From Ignelater luminosus (Eukaryota > Arthropoda > Insecta > Coleoptera > Elateridae): DNA of 64,000 nucleotides. The position numbers were made by a program, and so were the translations under genes. This document shows positions 11,025 through 23,313 of the stretch, piece after piece (positions within the stretch are counted from its first letter, which is position 1; each line of letters opens with the position of its first letter). The notes below the pieces were generated by a model. That model worked only from the letters and a program-made list of their open reading frames with translations. It ran no database searches and was not told the origin of the DNA. The stretch covers positions 46,312 through 110,311 of the forward strand of contig VTPC01003481.1 of NCBI GenBank assembly GCA_011009095.1. Direction: 5' to 3'.

Positions 11025-13028
11025 TAGGGTAAGTCAAGGAGATCGAGCACTTTTGAAAGAAGTTAGTTATTTTGCTAATTTTTTGAAATTTACTTTTTAT
11101 TTTTGTCAAGTCGTTACACATACGGTTCTAATAATAAACAAATAATATTTACAAAAGACTAAACGAAAATATTTTAATTTTTAGCAAAAAACACTAGCTG
11201 GTCAGTCTGTTCCGTATATATGAGTAAGAGCGACCACTCACTACGGGTGAGATCGACCTAAAAGAACAAACTAATTTAAACTTAGTTTTTTTCTTCAGTT
11301 TCAAATGTTACCACATTTCGAGCATTCTTCATGCTACCAATGGCTGCAGCTCATACATTTGATCCAAGCGTCCTTTCTTGCTGCTTTAAAGTAGTTTTCA
11401 CCGCATCTTACGCATTCATTTTCATTCCATTTTCTGATGATGGACTATCACTTCCCGAAACTGTATTTTACTTTTTTTTGCCTTGTTTTTTCTTTTTGGG
11501 TTGCAATGCGGTTTGAGCTATTCAGTATGGTGGCAAGCTGTGTGCCATATTTCTTGGTTATCACTACTGTGCTTGTTTTTAGAATTGCCGAAATGTCTTT
11601 AGTAAGTAATTTTCCTGTTGTAGTAGTAAATAATGAGTCTTTTGACACGGCAACCATAGCAAAATTATGATGCGCTTCTCACAGTTTCAGTTCCTCGACC
11701 GAGTTTCTAGGCGATGTATGGCCATCAACAATTAGTAAGACTGCGCCTGCTGGTTGCTTAGGCAAAAAGATGCAATTCAAGCCATCTTTAGAAATGGTGG
11801 CATTAACGTATGCTGATTTCTGTGACATTGCAATTTGACTGCTGGCTGAGTTTCCGTGTTTGCCTTTAAATATGCAAAATGGGGAATGAAACATCCCATC
11901 TGCATTGGAGCATGCAATGACTAAAATAGTTTTGTCTTTCTCACCTGAAATAAGAGAGAAAACATTCTTCAGACCTCTTTCCGCTAAGGCTTGGGTAGGT
12001 CTATTGTTGACCTGCAAGCCGGTCTCATCAAGGTTGCATATGTTTGAACGTTTACCATACAGATTATTTTTTGGAATGAGTTTGTTCCAATAGTGAAAAA
12101 TAGTGTTTCACGGCCTCTGATTCATACCAGTAGCTGGAGCAACAAAAATTCCTTTAGTTTTTCTAATAAACAGTTCGGGATAACTAGTCATAGCGAGCTT
12201 TGTTCCATTTTTAATAAAACTGTGCTTTAGCTTCTAGACCAGTGGAAAAACCCTAGTTTGAACAGATTCTCTGTCTGAAGCAAATGCTTGCAATTGTTTT
12301 ATGTTCCGAACCAATTTAAATTCTACGTCGTCACCCAAACATGATGCCGGACCAAGTCTATTGTATTTCAGTGCATCAGACTTCCTAATTTTATCCTTCC
12401 GTGTGTTTTTAGGAATTCCGTAATTCTGACTTGCTCAGTTTACTCCCATTGTTTTATTTTTTATACGCTCCATACTGTTTTTTAACGATTCAGCACTTTA
12501 TTTAGCTGGGTTGTCATTTTTCTGTCTGTCAACCGTAAGCATTCTTAATCAATCTGAAACGATGGGAGCTTTCAGTATATTCTATTATATAAACTTTTTA
12601 ATTTATACTAAAATGTTTAAGTTTTGATTGTGGTCAGACTCTCCTATATAAACATGGTCAAACTATACCAAATTGCAGGTAGAGATCGACCACCTTGTTG
12701 TTACAAAGCTAAATCAAACTCATGTGTTTTTTTTTGAGGTTATAATAACCAAATTGCATGCATATTCTAACAGATGAAAGCCAATACGTTTACAAAGCTT
12801 ATCTGTTTTCAAGTATCACTATCAACTTTTACAGATAAAAGATTCCCACGTCCGCAAAAAATTAAAAACGAATACTGAAATCACAACACCTACTTTCAGC
12901 AATGAAAAACTTAAATTAGTCGTGAAGTATCGTTTACACCCGCATGCAAAAGGCTTTTTTGCGGCAAACCTGAATTACTAGCACTGGTCGGTCTCTCCCG
13001 ATGGTCGAACTCTCACAGACTTATCCTA
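11025..13028 (-). mobile_element. pogo/Tigger-like DNA transposon with TA target duplication
   Basis: The element is 2,000 bp (11027-13026) and is flanked by TA at 11025-11026 and 13027-13028. The left end reads GGGTAAGTCAAGGAGATCGA and the right end, reverse-complemented, reads GGATAAGTCTGTGAGAGTTC. These share the first nine bases with one mismatch, then a GAGA.TCGA.CA block. Related GGTCGATCTC-like words recur inside both ends: near 11041, 11225 and 11245 on the left, and near 12630, 12682, 12980 and 13000 on the right. They look like subterminal transposase-binding repeats. A broken transposase gene fills the middle on the minus strand. Confidence 0.75.
11448..12500 (-). pseudogene. pogo/Tigger-like transposase (DDE_1), stop-ridden but in one frame
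   Basis: This gene encodes a pogo-superfamily transposase. Reading leftward on the minus strand there is a helix-turn-helix (psq/CENP-B type) with ASQNYGIPKNTRKDK, then a second DNA-binding helix region with SYPELFIRKTKGIF. The DDE_1 core follows with NLDETGLQVNNRP (first Asp at 12027-12029) and LLIVDGHTS (second Asp at 11723-11725). The tail has GTQLATILNSSN and a basic end. The whole stretch stays in one frame and is interrupted only by stops at 12435, 12234, 12108 and 11679. The part that should carry the third catalytic Asp is missing, apparently deleted just after the second. The copy is inactive. Confidence 0.8.
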
Positions 13029-16000
13029 AACAAAGTAAAAAATGAAGATAAGAAAACAGAAAGCTCAAGCCTTTTTACAGTAAATAGATAATAATTTTCA
13101 AATTTGCACTTTCTTTCAACACCCTTGTATAATAAAGTAGAACTGACAAATGACACACAAAACTAACCTTTTATACTCAAACACAGAACTTTTAGGAAAC
13201 ATTCGGAAAACAATTTAAATTATTCTGTTGGTCAATTTAAAACGAGAATAATCTTATTGGTGCCTGGGTTACTAGAGCAAAATAAATTGTAATTCATCTT
13301 ACACCCAGATAACCAGGAAAAACCCTGATATCTTCCACAATGAACGGTCCGTAGAATTCTCTCAATTTAATTTCCTTAATTCCTTTTATAAAAGGATTAT
13401 CTGCTCAAGCTACCAATTATTATTTACAACTGCTTTTGTACTAAAGCACGTGTATACAATGAGAACTTTTTCATAAAATTTAGAACTAAAACTTTCCACA
13501 GTTTACAAAGAATTTTGCCTTTAGTTTACGAAATATCTCATTTCGATACACAAATTACCGTTTTCTGAAACCCATTTTCCTTGATCAAAACCAATAACTC
13601 CACCAATCAAGGTTCATACAACCAATTCATAAAATGGAAGAAACAAGACAGATTTCTAACATGTTTATATTGAAATAAGCAACTATGATATAATTAATGG
13701 TTGAAGTGGGTGAACTGAATTACAAGGTTACAAAAAAAAACAAAAGTAACTCCCAAAACTTACATTACATTCTATTTCATAAATTATAAGACACAAAAAA
13801 ACTGTAAACTGTATAAATATTTAAATTAAACCGTTCTACATAATATAGATAAATTATTGCCTGCTAAGAGGTCACATCAATTAAAACTAAAAGCTTTTAA
13901 AATAAACATTGCCAATGTAGAATTTACTGGTTTAAAATTGTTTGAAGCTTAGGAAAAGAATATAAAACAGCGAACGGTTAGTCCCCGGCTAATCTAAAAA
14001 TAAAATATTTGATTCCCCGACAACTTTTTTTTGAATACATTTGATCGCTCTATCTGCAGGGTAAACGAATATCAAGTCCTGTCGGGTTTGTTATTTGACA
14101 CAACATAAAGAGAACATTGGAAAGAATTGAAAACTAAACCTATCCTGTCTTGAAACTAACATTTTCCCTCAAGGAAAATGCAGGAAGAAAAGTTTTTGTG
14201 TCTAAATTCTGATTACTTTCATTCAAATAATCTTTCAGTAGCAGCTGGGATTTAAATTGAAATAGAACTAAAATAACTACATAAAATAGTACAAAAAGCA
14301 AATAAAAGAATAAAACCTTTGCTTAATTAGTTACTCGTGTTCACAAAAAATAAAGGCAGCCAACAGGAAATGGGAACTGTTTCACAGGTCAAGTACTGTC
14401 GAGACAGGCAATCAATTAATGCAATTGAAAACATCTACAAATTGAAATGTTACGCTAAGAGAAGCAGTCACAAAAGAAGTTATTGGTGTTCTAGTCACGT
14501 CGAGCAAAACGAGAATGCAGTGACTGAATGAGCACTGCATATGTTTCAAATAATGGAGGACAGGCACCCTCTATATATATACTTCAGAAACTTAATTAAA
14601 CTTACTTTGTTTCCGCAACTTTGTTTAATGAATTAGGTATACTAAGATTTGCCGCATCGTTCCTTAATAATTCACTTATTTATTTAAAGAGGAAATTTCT
14701 AAAACCGTAAATCTACCTACTTTCACGTCAAGTCAACTAGGGCTCGTAAAATGATGGTTTCAGGCTCAGTAAAAGGTTTAAATTTAAAAGTGTAGGTGTA
14801 GGATGATGCTGTCTGATATTTAATTAAACCTGGAGAATTTGTAAGTTAATTTCAAATTTATATCGTATTGATATGTGTCCCTTTCATACCGTTATATTAT
14901 AAGATGCATATTTTCCAGTAAGTTAAGAAACTACTTTACATTTCGGGGAGAAGCTCCTGGAAGATTTTCATAAACTTCTATATTGTAAATGTATTTATTA
15001 GTCTGTTCACTAATATTCTGAGTAATTGAAATGAATTTATTAAACAAGATAACAATACAATTAATTTAACTGATTGCTAGATCTATATTGAAAGTAATCT
15101 TTACATTTAGAAACTTGTTTTATTCTTTTGTCCAAATTATTTTGGCATATGTTTGAGCAAAATTCGATGTTTTAAGTAATGAAGCTTTGGTTAGTTGGCT
15201 AGTGTCTGAAACTAATACTACACTAAGTAGTGTACTGTAACGAGTTACTTTTGATTTGGTTACTATTAAACCGTTTACTGTAAATATTTACTTAGAAATT
15301 ATCCATTTCGAATAAACACACCATAATTCACAGTTCAGAGTCGATGGTTCTCCGTTCGTCTAACCGACCAAACTCCAGAATAAAACTAAAAGGTATACCA
15401 ACGTAACTGTTACGCAAACCCTCTGTCTCTACATTTTCCTACTCTAACTCAAACTTGCTCGCAAGTTTTGCTCGACCGGTCAGGCAACTCATCCGAGAGG
15501 AATCTAGTTCAAGAAGAGCAAAATGTACCAACTGCCATTACCGAAACCAATTTGACCACCGACAGTTACTAAACCGATAACTATATTCACCGTGCAGCAA
15601 GTCCCACTGACAATGGCAATATCAAAGTAAAATGCAGATTCTTCTAAAGCTGCTCTGGAAGTAGCTGACATCCATGTAGATATAGTGTATCGACTAAAAA
15701 AAACAAGCTACTTGAAAAGACGGTGAAGTTTAACCTATCTGCAAAAGGTTCGTAGAAGAACTACGTCACCAATTCAACAGCTATACCTAAGAGAAGAAAA
15801 ACCCCTTATTACTGCTCAGGGAAGATGTCAGGATGGTTGAACCCGACCACACTGGTCGGAAATGACAAAAAACCGGTCAAAACTAAATAACTCTCAGAAT
15901 TGCTTAAATGTTTTGTATATAAGGTGTTATTGGCGTCTCTACTATCCAAGTGATGTAGAAAATGAAAATTATTTTATTCATTTATTTGTTTTATCGACGA

Positions 16001-16038
16001 AATTTAAAAAAATTCGTATCTGAATTCGTACATTCCCT
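13029..16038. other. no recognisable gene; A-rich tract
   Basis: From about 13650 to 14340 the plus strand is strongly A-biased, like tracts near 23.4-24.1 and 31.7-32.2 kb. A 64-codon frame at 14337-14531 shows no motif. From 15180 to 15640 the composition is more balanced, with a tgtaacgagttac word near 15236. I cannot name any gene or element here. Confidence 0.35.
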
Positions 16039-16500
16039 CTGTCTGTTGGTCTGTTGCCATGTTACCATAACTTAACAGGACAGGTTATACATGAAATCAA
16101 CTTAGACTCTTCTCCTAATTACAGATACATAATCGGTATTTCGATATCTCGAATAGTTTTCGAGAAAATCAAGATCGAAGATGGCGATTTTTTGGTATAG
16201 TCTGTCTGTTGGTCTGTTGGTATGTTGCCGTATTTTTACAGGACGTGCTATATATGAAATCAACTTAGAATATTCTCTTGACTACAGATGCGTAATCGGT
16301 ATTTCGATATCTCGAATAGTTTTCGAGATAATCGAGATCGAAAATGGCGATTTTTAAACATAGTCTATCTGTTGGTCTGTTGTCATGTTGCCGTAACTTT
16401 ACAGGACATGTTATATAAAATCCACTTAGAATGTTCTCCTGATTACAAATACATAATCGGTATTTTGATATCTCGAATACTTTTCGAGATAATTAAGATG
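16039..16500. repeat. 163-bp tandem repeat, three copies
   Basis: Three consecutive units begin at 16039, 16202 and 16365, each with CTG(T/A)CTGTTGGTCTGTTG, so the period is exactly 163 bp twice. Shared landmarks are the cATGTTgCCgta word, ACAGGAC, a GATTACA-like word before the ATAATCGGTATTT motif, and a TCTCGAATAGTTTTCGAGA palindrome followed by a GATCGAAAATGGCGATTTTT-like end. The third unit decays after about 16500. It may be a minisatellite or the internal repeat of a larger element. The open frame that crosses it (16288-16641) is a by-product of the repeat. Confidence 0.85.
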
Positions 16501-17109
16501 GAATTTCTTTCCTTATTTATTTGTCTTCCTGCTACTTGTTGTGTACTTTTAAGACGAATATTATGTCGTTTTTCTGAACAAAATATCAAATATAATATTT
16601 ATACTGACACTATTTTTAATTGTTTTTCAACAAAAAAGTGACTGAGTTTCAAATTTGTTAAAAAGAATCGCGTTTGCTTTGTTTGCGGGTGTATAGTTCA
16701 AACATGGCAATCTGATTTTCGAGTAAATCTATAACTTAGTCGTTTTCAACAAACTCCATAGGAGTCCTTACTGAATTTTTAAAGCCTGTCTTATTTTTTT
16801 GATGTAAAATACGATTCTAAAGTAAAAAAAAGTTTTGAAAATTTTTTAAATTTCGGCGGCCAAAAAAACGAAGATAGCACATTATTTTTAGTTCTCGATG
16901 TAGAATCCAAATCTGAAGTCAGAGTTTCAAGATTTAAAAAAATGCGGACGGATCAAAATGATCAAAATAACCGCCAAAATTTGAAAAAAGTAACAAAACG
17001 GAATTCGTTGTGGTTATGCTTTGCATTCCCAGATGTTTTATTCTAAAATTAGCCCACCGATACCAAAGCTTCAATTTTGACTAATAAAGTTTATTTTTGA
17101 ACATTTGGT
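16501..17109. other. repeat-like non-coding sequence
   Basis: No gene is visible. The text is AT-rich with small GC islands (tttcggcggccaaaaaa, atgcggacggatcaaaa) and may belong to the same larger element as the 163-bp repeat. Confidence 0.3.
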
Positions 17110-17170
17110 CAGTGGCGTACCTATGGGGAGACGGGAGCCGGGCGGGGCAGTCCGCCCCGGGCTTCATTTA
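17110..17170 (+). mobile_element. hAT-like terminal motif
   Basis: The sequence cagtggcgtacctatgggg, followed by a GC-rich hairpin-like run (gggcggggcagtccgccccg), is the kind of terminus seen on many hAT and hAT-derived non-autonomous elements, which begin CAGTGGCG or CAGGGCCGG. No right-hand partner and no transposase could be found, so only this end is called. Confidence 0.4.
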
Positions 17171-18990
17171 CCACGTACAAATAACTATTGTTGTTTATAC
17201 TTTTACTATTTTTTCGAAAAAAGAAACAAATGCCCTCCACATTAACTACAAGTTTAAGACTCGAAAAGCATAATAAATTGAATATATACAGAATATTTGA
17301 ACAGATAAATTTAAATGTGTTTCTGCTTGCTCTTTTTATCGATTACTAAAAAACCCGCAAATTTCCGCAGCTGATTTTTACTTCCTTAAAAAAAATAAAC
17401 TTTTTCTCATATTCCAACATAAATTCACATGGGACCACAGGGGATAACATTTTCAAATTTCAAGATGAATAAAGAAAACTCGAAGATTGTTCAGCTAACA
17501 TTGAATTTTTCGCTGAAATCATACTAAAAAATTGCAGTAACTATGATATTGCATCGTGCTTGAAAGACTATTTTGTGAGTACAGTAGACAATTTTGATGC
17601 TTTTTTAATGTAGCGAGATACACACCTTCAAAGCGATGGTTAAAATTTGGCTTAGTATGTATGTTGTAAAAGCACTATCTTTCAAGTATTATTTAAAACA
17701 CAATGTATTGAAATATGCATAAATTAATTACGAATACTAATTTTTGAATGTTTAGTTGTAAATATAAATATATATTCAAATTTCATTCTGCGTAGATTCA
17801 TTTTTTGGAGTTTTGGCCGCTTTTTACTGGTTTCCGACCACAGTGCGACAACTGCATACCTAATCTTTTTCCTATTGGCCAAACTAAATTGCTGAAACGG
17901 AAGAGCAAAGGCTATAAAATTTTAACACACGAGCTTTGTCCGTCAAGACCGCACAAAATCCACCGTTGTTACTCAAGCTACACTTTATGAATGATTTTTA
18001 TGTACTAACTACAAAATGACATTCATCATTTGATCAAGATTAACTCATTAGGACTTAATCAAAAGATCAGAACGTCTTTGCATTTACCAGAAAATTGTCT
18101 CATTTGCTACTCATTTACCTTGATGATACCGCAAAAAAGGAATAATTGCTTTACTTAGTTTTTGTAAATTTTAAAATTTCTAGCCCTCTGCAAACTAACT
18201 GTTCTATTAGTAACACTAAAAGCAAACCAAACAGTAGTTACCGAGAAGGATTACTCGACAGACAGTTTAGAAGTAATATAGTTGCGGCCAAAATCAGATC
18301 TTAATACCCAAGTTAAAAAAAAACGAAACTAAACAGTATACGCAACTTGCTCAATAATAACCACAAGCTAGTTTAAGCAAAGTTTTTGCGTATTGATGTA
18401 TTCAACCAAATTCACAATTTTGTTCAATTTCCAAATTGGTATACTACTGTCAAAAACTTTAGGGCCTGAAAAGTCAAAGACCGTATCATATACTTGGAAA
18501 TTCGGATAAAATTATTCTTATCGTTTCAAATTTAAAATAGAGTAAACTCACTCTTCTTGTTAATTCAAACAAATAAATCAATTAGAAGGACTACCGCAAA
18601 TACTTACGGTCAAACGGGTTCCTAGATCAGTTATCGCCGCTCCCTCGTTGACTACAAACATTTTGGTATGGCATGGACCTACCTGAATCCATCCATTATT
18701 AGTCAGAGTTGAATAGACAAATAGTACGTTTATTGAAAGAAACTACTTCAGAATATAATTCTAGAACAGAATAAAACATACAATTAATAATAACAAAGGA
18801 ATAAACAATGATTACATAGGAAAAACAATGTTAGGATGAGAATCGTAAGATCATTTAAAACAAACAAAAATAACTAATTAAACATCAGCTTTGGACATCT
18901 TTCAACTTTCTGAAATATCTCTGTATGTACATTCAAGCATAAAAATCTAAATTCTTGCTCAACACAGGTTCAGATTTAAAATATTTCTAG
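17171..18990. other. no recognisable gene
   Basis: This is AT-rich sequence. A 61-codon frame at 17805-17990 has no recognisable motif. An A-rich stretch lies at about 18690-18890. Confidence 0.35.
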
Positions 18991-19415
18991 GAGTAGTAAG
19001 TTCTTTAATATTTTTTTTTCACGTTCGTGAAAAAAAGTGCAACATTTTTCATTAATTTTCGTTTATAAAGGATGCGTTTGTTTCATCGCGATAGAAGCGT
19101 GAAAAAAAGTGCCATAACGGTTCATTTTTTCACGCATTTGAGTGAAAAAAAGTATCATAACGTGTCATTTTTTAACGCAAAATATTTAAACACATAGGAG
19201 GCTGCCACTGGCATTTGTCAGAAATTAGAACGCATTGATGTGACGCATCGAGAAAGCCGTTATTGAAGTAGGTAGTTCTTGATTTTTATTACGAACGTGA
19301 AAAAAGTTTTGTATGCAATTCGTGAGTAAAATTACTTTTTTTCACTCGGCGGATTTGCGCACTCGCCTACGGCTCGTGCGGCAAACTTTCCTTCTCGTGA
19401 AAAAAAGATACACTT
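18991..19415. repeat. field of cgtgaaaaaaagt motifs with a perfect hairpin
   Basis: About seven direct or inverted copies of (c)gtgaaaaaaagt are scattered over 420 bp. The first pair forms a perfect palindrome, tttttttcacg-tt-cgtgaaaaaaa, at about 19013-19036. The right part holds an unusually CpG-rich stretch, gcactcgcctacggctcgtg, at about 19356-19378. The arrangement resembles the subterminal repeats of a foldback or non-autonomous DNA element, but no outer ends could be fixed. Confidence 0.45.
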
Positions 19416-20378
19416 TACTCACTTGTTGCATAAATAACTAATTTTCTTGCCATCAATACCAAAATATTAAACTAAATTTTAAAATAAAGTCAAGCTCGCT
19501 TGCTTTAATCCTTTAACTTAAATAATTAAATAATTAAAGCCTTACAACGTACTTATTTTTAAAAGATATCCGTCAAGAATACTCAAATTCTTTGTTAGAA
19601 ATTTTAATTAATACTCAAATGTGACTTTTCAAAAGCTGTAGCATCAAAAGAAAAAAAAATATGAATATTACTGTCTTATACATTATATGCAATTACTTAA
19701 AATTGCTTATAAATTAATTACAGGTACCTTCTAGAGTGATCAAAAGCTGCGTTTTTTTTAGATATCAACATCGATTTTTACATGACAAGCTCAAGTTACA
19801 AAATTAGGAGTCAATCCTGCTTTATCTAATATAGTTTATTTACCAACGAAGCTTTGATGAAGATTAGAGTGGAGTGAAATCATCCGAAAAAGAATTTTTA
19901 GGTTGCGATTTTTAATAGTGTGGAAAAGTTGTGTATTCATGGGTGTAACTCACTGTAGAAATTACAAGATATTTGAATGTTTTTTTCAGGATCCCTAGAC
20001 CCCTCAAATATTATAATGAGACACGATAGATAACTGCTCTGTATTATTTGTACTCAAAAATCTATTCAATATATAAAATGTTTACCCTCTCATGGCTAAT
20101 ATATGAAAGTACAAATCAAAATTAACGTTTTATAGAGATTCTATTGTATATTATAGTCAGATTTGTGTTAAAAAAGGCATTATTCATTTTGATTCTAACA
20201 ACGCTGTAATGAAGCCGTCTCTGGAATTCCGATTTGCAAACTTTTCTGACGCCTTCGTAACCATCTTTACACATCTTCCAACAGCTTGTGAATGACAAGG
20301 GAATTTTGGAAATTTAGTCGATGCCGAAATTTCTTCAACTGTGTACTGTGATAGAGGAAGTTCTGTAATTTTAATTCC
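19416..20378. other. no recognisable gene
   Basis: This is AT-rich spacer. The last ~200 bases may belong to the 3' end of the minus-strand pseudogene that follows, but no frame is clear. Confidence 0.35.
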
Positions 20379-22200
20379 TTACCAGTCAATCATATCAATG
20401 TAGTCGTTTAAATTTAAATTTAGAGAAGGTCTAACAAATTCACGAACACCGAGTCTTGCTTTCTTCTTTGCTCTCAAAACCCGATGCAGTCCCAGTTCAC
20501 AAATATGGCAACATTCGTCTGTAATCGTTAATATCAAGACATGTTCAGGGTGGTTGGCGTAAACATTTCTTTGTATTACTGAATAAATAATTGCTTTCAC
20601 TTTATCAAAGAGACGTCGAGAGAGTTGAATTAACTTCTATATGTGTCGAGAACCGTACTTGCATGATGGGTGTTGTTTTATAGTAAACCGAATAGGTGCA
20701 TATGCTTTTACGGCATACGCTGCAATAGTCTTCAGTTGTGACACTGGATTCTCAGTTGCTATATATAGGCGTAAAGGTCTATTGGCTGTAGCTAGCCGCC
20801 TAGCGTGTGATAATTTTCCTGGCTTCCTTTTTGCAAGATCCTCTAAACAGGTCCCATTTGATACTGCCGTCCATATCTCAAGCAAGTACTTTTGATCTGA
20901 GCTAAGATCAAACGAAATATCGGATGGTATGTCAGCTAAGATTGCTTCAAACTGAACGATATCTTTTTGTTCATAACTATTGAGCGACTTTCTAAGTGGC
21001 CCAGAAAAATCATTAGATCCACTTGTCACTCCATCCATGCTGTAGCAAATGCCGTAATTAATGTGCAACAGACATATAAGCCACTGAAGTGATTTCCCAA
21101 GGCACAATTCGAACAGATGTATAATTCTTTCTGTATTTACCACTGTTCCATCACAGATCTTCTTTGGAAGTATTTTTATTTCTTAAAAAGTCGACAATAC
21201 CTCTGGATATTTTGAGATGAGTCAGGTAATGGGAAATTGTGTCCAATAAAAGTAGAACCTGACTCACTTACCCAGAGAAACATGTTCTTCCATTACAACT
21301 TTCTTTTAGTGCTTGCTAGCTTTCTTCTTATTTACAATATTTTGTCCTTTATTCCATCAAAAAATAGTCCAAACAGTTTCTTTCCACATTCTCTTAAAAC
21401 AGATTGCATTTGCTTTCTTTTTTCTCTTCTCAACTTGCTTCTATCAATAACGCTATTAAAATCTGCTTTTGACACAAGAATAACATCTTGACAAACAGTA
21501 GTTAGTACACCTGCAGCTGCTCTGTTAGACAAGCCATAGCGATCACTCATTTTTGCCACATTAGGAAGGCGAAGACGCATTTGCTTTAGAGTGATACGAA
21601 CCTGAGGTTGCTTCGAGATTGAAGCAACAGCACCCCAGTTCTCATTTGTACTTGATGATTTACTTTCTACCGCACCAGTTCGTGTAAGCTCTTCTGGTGA
21701 TTTGTAAGCAGTGATGATTTTGAACTAACACCAGCCTGCCTTTTCTCTTCCAGTTGCTTTCTTTTAATTTTTTTTTGCAAAGCTGTTGTTTCTTTTTGAT
21801 CCACATTTCCGATGCACATCTTTTCTGAAAGAGCATTGATCTTCAAGAAACTCGCGCTCTTTAGCAGGAATCTTTTGTGATTTCTTGCACTTACAGTTGT
21901 CACTGGGGCACTTCAAGGCAGCAAGTTTGCTTTTGCATTCAATACGAAATTTTCCAATTTCTCCTGATACTTTTTCTCATTTTGACGTCTCTTAAATGGC
22001 TTAAAAAGTTTAAAGTACCTATCATTTTGTGCTCTTGTCAGATGCAAAACCCTGGCATGAGACACTGTTAGAATTGACGCATTTTTCAAATATCCTCTAT
22101 TTTCACTGCAACTATTCCACTTATATCAGACACATTTGGGTCCTTACTTGCCTTGGTTGACTTTACAACAGTTTTGTAAATAAATAAAATTTCGCAACAT
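20379..22200 (-). pseudogene. uncharacterised repeat-borne protein family, broken
   Basis: Four minus-strand pieces follow one another: 21903-21667, 21580-21332, 21143-20637 and 20600-20379. The first holds a short Cys/basic region (PSDNCKCKKSQK-like in the neighbouring frame) and a lysine-rich stretch. The second has RLRLPNVAKMSDRYGLSNRA, then VIDRSKLRREK and LFGLFFDGIKDK. The third has GKSLQWLICLLHINYG, DGVTSGSNDFSGPLRKSL and GKLSHARRLATANRPLRLY. The fourth has a YANHPEHVLILTITDE-like stretch, then VREFVRPSLNLNLNDYIDMI. From memory, this order matches an uncharacterised protein family repeated many times in arthropod and cnidarian genomes. An FDG (near residue 78 of the second piece) and an LLH motif hint at an RNase-H-like transposase core, but that is inference. 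Frameshifts and stops show it is dead. Confidence 0.6.
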
Positions 22201-23313
22201 TTTCGTATGTCGGTAAAACAAGTGCAGATAACGTTAATGGTGCACCACTTCACCTTTTGCCTAATTCTAGGTGGATCAGGATCAATTTGGGACGTTCTAG
22301 AAGATTTGAAGAAGATTAATGTTATTTAAAGGCTATAAAATATTATAATACATTATAATATATCACATGCATAGTAACTTCCACTTCCAAAAATAAGGCG
22401 CGGTGTCAAATGCAACAATATTACACGAAAACTCCTCAGAACTAATAACAGAATTCATCGCACAGATTATTATAGGGGTTGGTAGTTTGTGATTGATCCT
22501 ATAACGGTGTGCCGTCCACAGAACACCTCACATCCTGCTTCACTATAACGAGACATCACGTGATTTCTGCACAATGTGCTGTTGCAGCCAGTTTTATTCT
22601 GTATTACCAAATTCATTAATGCTGAGGACCCTCTGAACGTTATCCAAAACTAAAAGTTTATTTTTGCAGTTAACTAGTACACAAGTACCCAATTTTTGTC
22701 GCTATTAGAAATGAAAAATCCAAAATTAATTTTTTTACTCCGCCCTAATGAGGATGTTAGATTATAGGAGGGGGATGATTACTTTTGCCCAGATTGAGAT
22801 TGCTTCAATTTATTTAACGGTAAAACAATCAAATAAGGCAAGAGAATTTCTGCTTATTTCTCTTCGATTTAAAGAAACCCTAGGACAGTTTATTATTACT
22901 ACTATTAGTGACTTGCGGGATAGTTTATATTGACCAATACCAACGGTCACTTATTGTTTTTCTGCTTACACAAGAGACTAAAATTGAATACTTGAACAAA
23001 TCTTAAAAAAAGTCTCTACGTTTAGCCTTGCTTAACCATAAAAAAAAAAGTAGACACCGAAGTTCTAAAGGCTACGTCCTACTTGGTGTAGAGAATTTCC
23101 TTCTGCGACGCCTCTTCTTTCTCTGTATCTGCTATACCATCTTAACTAATTGGTAATATTTATTTTAAATATTTCACACGTACAATTTGATATTGGAAAA
23201 TCTAACGGTCGTCGATGCTTGACATCTCTTAATCTCGTATTATGAATCCTTCTCACGAGTGTGTTTTTGTTTGAATCGAGCGGCAATTTTAAGAATTGGT
23301 ATACAAGACAAAC
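22201..23313. other. no recognisable gene
   Basis: The first few hundred bases may be the 5' side of the minus-strand pseudogene. A 61-codon plus-strand frame at 22748-22933 has no motif. I see nothing else. Confidence 0.3.

Noticed and set aside
16288..16641. 117-codon plus-strand frame
   Set aside because: It is created by the second and third units of the 163-bp tandem repeat and has no protein-like features.
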